A stretch of DNA of 34,087 bases from Candidatus Melainabacteria bacterium (GTDB taxonomy: Bacteria > Cyanobacteriota > Vampirovibrionia > 2-02-FULL-35-15). The notes under the pieces are model-generated. The model did no database searches and was not told the origin of the DNA. It saw only the letters and a program-made list of their open reading frames with translations. This document shows positions 32,353 to 34,087 of this stretch, piece by piece. The translations under genes and the position numbers were made by a program. Where the stretch lies: positions 1-34,087 of the forward strand of contig JAHFBE010000025.1 of NCBI GenBank assembly GCA_023250205.1, read 5' to 3'. Position 1 is the stretch's first letter. Each line of letters starts with the position of its first letter.

Positions 32353-33087
32353 CTAGTTAGGCTTCAGACTTGCTTTTACTTCTTCAAGTAACATTTTAGT
32401 AGGCATGTGTTCTGGTAAAAGAAGCCTTGCATTTTCAAGCATAGCTAATGCATTCGGCAGAAGTCCTTTGTTAAACAGTGCTTTACCAAGTACAAAATAT
32501 ATTTCTCCATCATAAGAATTCCTTTTTAATGCTCTTTCTAGAAAAGGAGTAGCGCTGTGCAAATCTTCAAAATTTACATAGGCATAACCAATATATTTTT
32601 CACTATCTGGATTGATATCCAACAGTTCATTTGATATTTTTATTAATAAATTTATATAACCCTCATTCGTAGATTTTAATAATAAGTAAAAGGTTGACTC
32701 CAAGAAATGTCTTATAGTGAAATAGCCTGGCCATTTTTGAATATTATTCTTTTCGGTAAAGAGTTCTATTAAAAACTCACACCAGAGCTTAGCCTGAGAG
32801 TCTTCTGTTAAGATGAGAGCTTCTTTAGCTTCTTCAATCTTTTTTAAAAGGATAAGGGTAAAAGCATGACCTGTAAGATTATTTGCCTTAATATACATAT
32901 CTCCGGCAATTTTAAACTCTCCAATAATTAAATAAATATCAGCGATGTTTTGAAACTGGTTTGTTTGTAGAGATTCCTGGGTTTTTAAGATTGTATCCAG
33001 GGATTGTTTTGCTTCATCTAATTTGTTTTCATTAACAAATTTAAAAGCTTTAGAGATTTCATTGTCTATAATACTTTGATCATGCAT
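32353..33087 (-). CDS. TPR-like repeat protein (244 aa)
   Basis: Helical repeat protein resembling tetratricopeptide repeats: NKLDEAKQSLDTILKTQ, NIADIYLIIGEFKIAGDMYIKAN and, best, GEIYFVLGKALFNKGLLPNALAMLENARLLLPEH near the C-terminus (in two runs: GEIYFVLGKALFNKG, LLPNALAMLENARLLLPEH). TPR arrays bind other proteins; no partner is indicated. There is no signal peptide or membrane segment when started at ATG 33087, which is preferred because the longer ORF from 33153 would overlap the divergent methyltransferase gene and has a poor N-terminus. It is convergent with fabD across the palindromic repeat. Confidence 0.8.
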   Translation of the reverse strand: MHDQSIIDNEISKAFKFVNENKLDEAKQSLDTILKTQESLQTNQFQNIADIYLIIGEFKIAGDMYIKANNLTGHAFTLILLKKIEEAKEALILTEDSQAKLWCEFLIELFTEKNNIQKWPGYFTIRHFLESTFYLLLKSTNEGYINLLIKISNELLDINPDSEKYIGYAYVNFEDLHSATPFLERALKRNSYDGEIYFVLGKALFNKGLLPNALAMLENARLLLPEHMPTKMLLEEVKASLKPN

Positions 33088-33135
33088 AATGTTAATGATT
33101 TTAAATTTCTCTTTAAAATACCCATTTAAAAGAAT

Positions 33136-33864
33136 ATGACACAAGCTACGCAAAAATCAATGGACTTTGACAAAGCATTATATGTAAATAACATGTTTGC
33201 AGAAATCTCTGGGAAATATGATCTTTTAAATAATTTAATGACATTTGGCTGCCATAATAAATGGAAAGAAGAAACAATTAATCTTGCTCTTAAAGAAGTA
33301 AAAGAACCAAAAATGGCTTTAGATCTATGCTCTGGAACTGGAGATCTTGCATTGATTTTAAATTCCAGATTACCGGAAATAAAAATAAAATGCATTGATA
33401 ACTGTTCAGAAATGCTTGAAATTGCAAAGGCAAAGTTTAAAAACTTAAATATTCAAAATATTGAAACTACTCTAATGGACTCTGAAAATTTATCATTTCA
33501 GTCTGATACTTTTGACCTTGTAACTGTAGGGTTTGGTCTAAGGAATTTGGTAAATAAGGAAAAGTGCTTAAAAGGTGTTTATGGGATTTTAAATCCCGGA
33601 GGGGTTTTTTCTTGTATTGATTTGGGATTTCCGGTTAATTCTTTCTGGCAAAAAATATTCTTTCTTTATTTCTATAATTTAGTACCAAAGCTTGGTGAAA
33701 TGTTTGCTAAGAATAAAGAAGCTTATACTTACCTTCCAATGTCTCTTAAAACCTGGTACAAGCAGGAAGAATTAAAAGATCTAATTATTAAAACTGGATT
33801 TAAAAAATGTTACTTTAAGAATATCTTTGGAGGAGTAGTTGCTATTCATATAGCGGTGAAGTGA
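33136..33864 (+). CDS. ubiE: Demethylmenaquinone / ubiquinone C-methyltransferase
   Basis: SAM-dependent C-methyltransferase of the UbiE/MenG/COQ5 family, adding the ring methyl group in quinone synthesis. The N-terminal VNNMFAEISGKYDLLNNLMTFG is the family opening (in two runs: VNNMFAEISGKYD, LLNNLMTFG). The SAM motif is ALDLCSGTGDLAL (61-73), VTVGFGLRNLVNKEKCL is the post-I signature, and GILNPGGVFSCIDLGFP follows. Length 242. It could serve menaquinone (MenG) or plastoquinone-like pathways, since the window has no other quinone gene. It is divergent from the TPR gene, with 48 bases between. Confidence 0.95.
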   Translation: MTQATQKSMDFDKALYVNNMFAEISGKYDLLNNLMTFGCHNKWKEETINLALKEVKEPKMALDLCSGTGDLALILNSRLPEIKIKCIDNCSEMLEIAKAKFKNLNIQNIETTLMDSENLSFQSDTFDLVTVGFGLRNLVNKEKCLKGVYGILNPGGVFSCIDLGFPVNSFWQKIFFLYFYNLVPKLGEMFAKNKEAYTYLPMSLKTWYKQEELKDLIIKTGFKKCYFKNIFGGVVAIHIAVK

Positions 33865-33870
33865 CACGAG

Positions 33871-33910
33871 GTGTCATTGTGAGCCCGCCTTAGGCGGGCT
33901 CGCAATCCCG
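33871..33910. repeat. Derived half-copy of the palindromic repeat with GC-rich hairpin
   Basis: GTGTCATTGTGAG opens like the other copies but the insert hairpin is now GAGCCCGCC-TTA-GGCGGGCTC (33881-33901, a perfect 9-base-pair stem), followed by GCAATCCCG. It starts six bases after the ubiE stop and may act as its terminator. A separate 14-base palindrome TCCGCCTAGGCGGA lies at 33951-33964. Both are strikingly GC-rich for this genome. Confidence 0.7.
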
Positions 33911-34020
33911 AGTGACTTACAAGAATGTTCGGAATTGCTTCGCCTCATTTTCCGCCTAGGCGGACCCGCCATATGTGTCAGGATAAGGATACAAAGATTG
34001 CTTGAGAGCATTTGATACAC

Positions 34021-34087
34021 GTCATTGCGAGGAGACACGAAGTGTCGACGCGGCAATCTCATTTTGCAATACTGTTTATGAAGCAGC
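34021..34087. repeat. Palindromic repeat element, truncated by the window end
   Basis: Left half of another full element: GTCATTGCGAGG, insert hairpin GACAC-GAA-GTGTC, then GCAATCTCATTTTG. It aligns to 32201-32267 without gaps and with six substitutions in 67 bases. The right half lies outside the window. Confidence 0.88.

Noticed and set aside
33874-34062. 62-codon minus-strand ORF
   Set aside because: It lies wholly in palindromic repeat sequence and its composition (MRLPRRHFVSPRND) is what these repeats give when translated.

Overview
AT-rich bacterial chromosome segment with dense coding and no rRNA, tRNA, CRISPR array, integrase or insertion sequence that I can see. A Mla-type lipid transport operon (MlaE-MlaF-MlaD), Tat signal peptides, a prepilin-like protein and an acyltransferase point to an organism with two membranes. 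The housekeeping set (FolE, PdxA, IlvN/H, long HPF, CoaE, QueE, ArgC, DnaG, FabD, UbiE/MenG) is chromosomal. The lineage cannot be fixed from this window. A non-photosynthetic relative of Cyanobacteria (Melainabacteria-like) or another AT-rich uncultured group would fit, but this is a weak inference.

Layout. 1-7.3 kb: accessory genes, mostly on the plus strand: a small hypothetical protein, an acyltransferase-3 membrane protein, another small hypothetical, a heme-oxygenase-like protein, a Tat-exported DUF1501 protein, a cytoplasmic trypsin-like protease and a 668-residue protein with a possible degenerate nuclease fold. 7.3-16.1 kb: a Tat-exported zinc metallopeptidase resembling the anthrax lethal factor catalytic domain, a CheR-like methyltransferase, a repeat-rich secreted protein with a duplicated cysteine box, a polytopic membrane protein with a hotdog-fold protein, a glycosyltransferase starting with a C9 tract (likely phase-variable), an FKBP/SlyD isomerase and an alpha/beta hydrolase. 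16.3-18.8 kb: the Mla operon. 19.1-22.4 kb: six small, unrecognised, mostly helical, low-complexity proteins without classical signal peptides, on both strands. 22.6-33.9 kb: core metabolism and replication (ilvN/H, folE, pdxA, hpf, coaE, a prepilin-like gene, queE, argC-dnaG-fabD, a TPR protein, ubiE/menG).

Non-coding structure: palindromic 'GTCATTGCGAGG...CCTCGCAATGAC' elements lie at 18.9 and 32.2 kb, with derived or truncated copies at 33.9-34.1 kb and a fragment at 28.2 kb. Six convergent gene pairs are separated by only 1-16 bases. No gene-free stretch exceeds about 300 bases.

Most interesting: the C9 on/off switch in the glycosyltransferase; the small-protein cluster, two of whose members share a C-terminal TAGI; the protease plus 668-residue neighbour pair; the lethal-factor-like peptidase; and the modular palindromes in which differing short hairpins occupy the same position.
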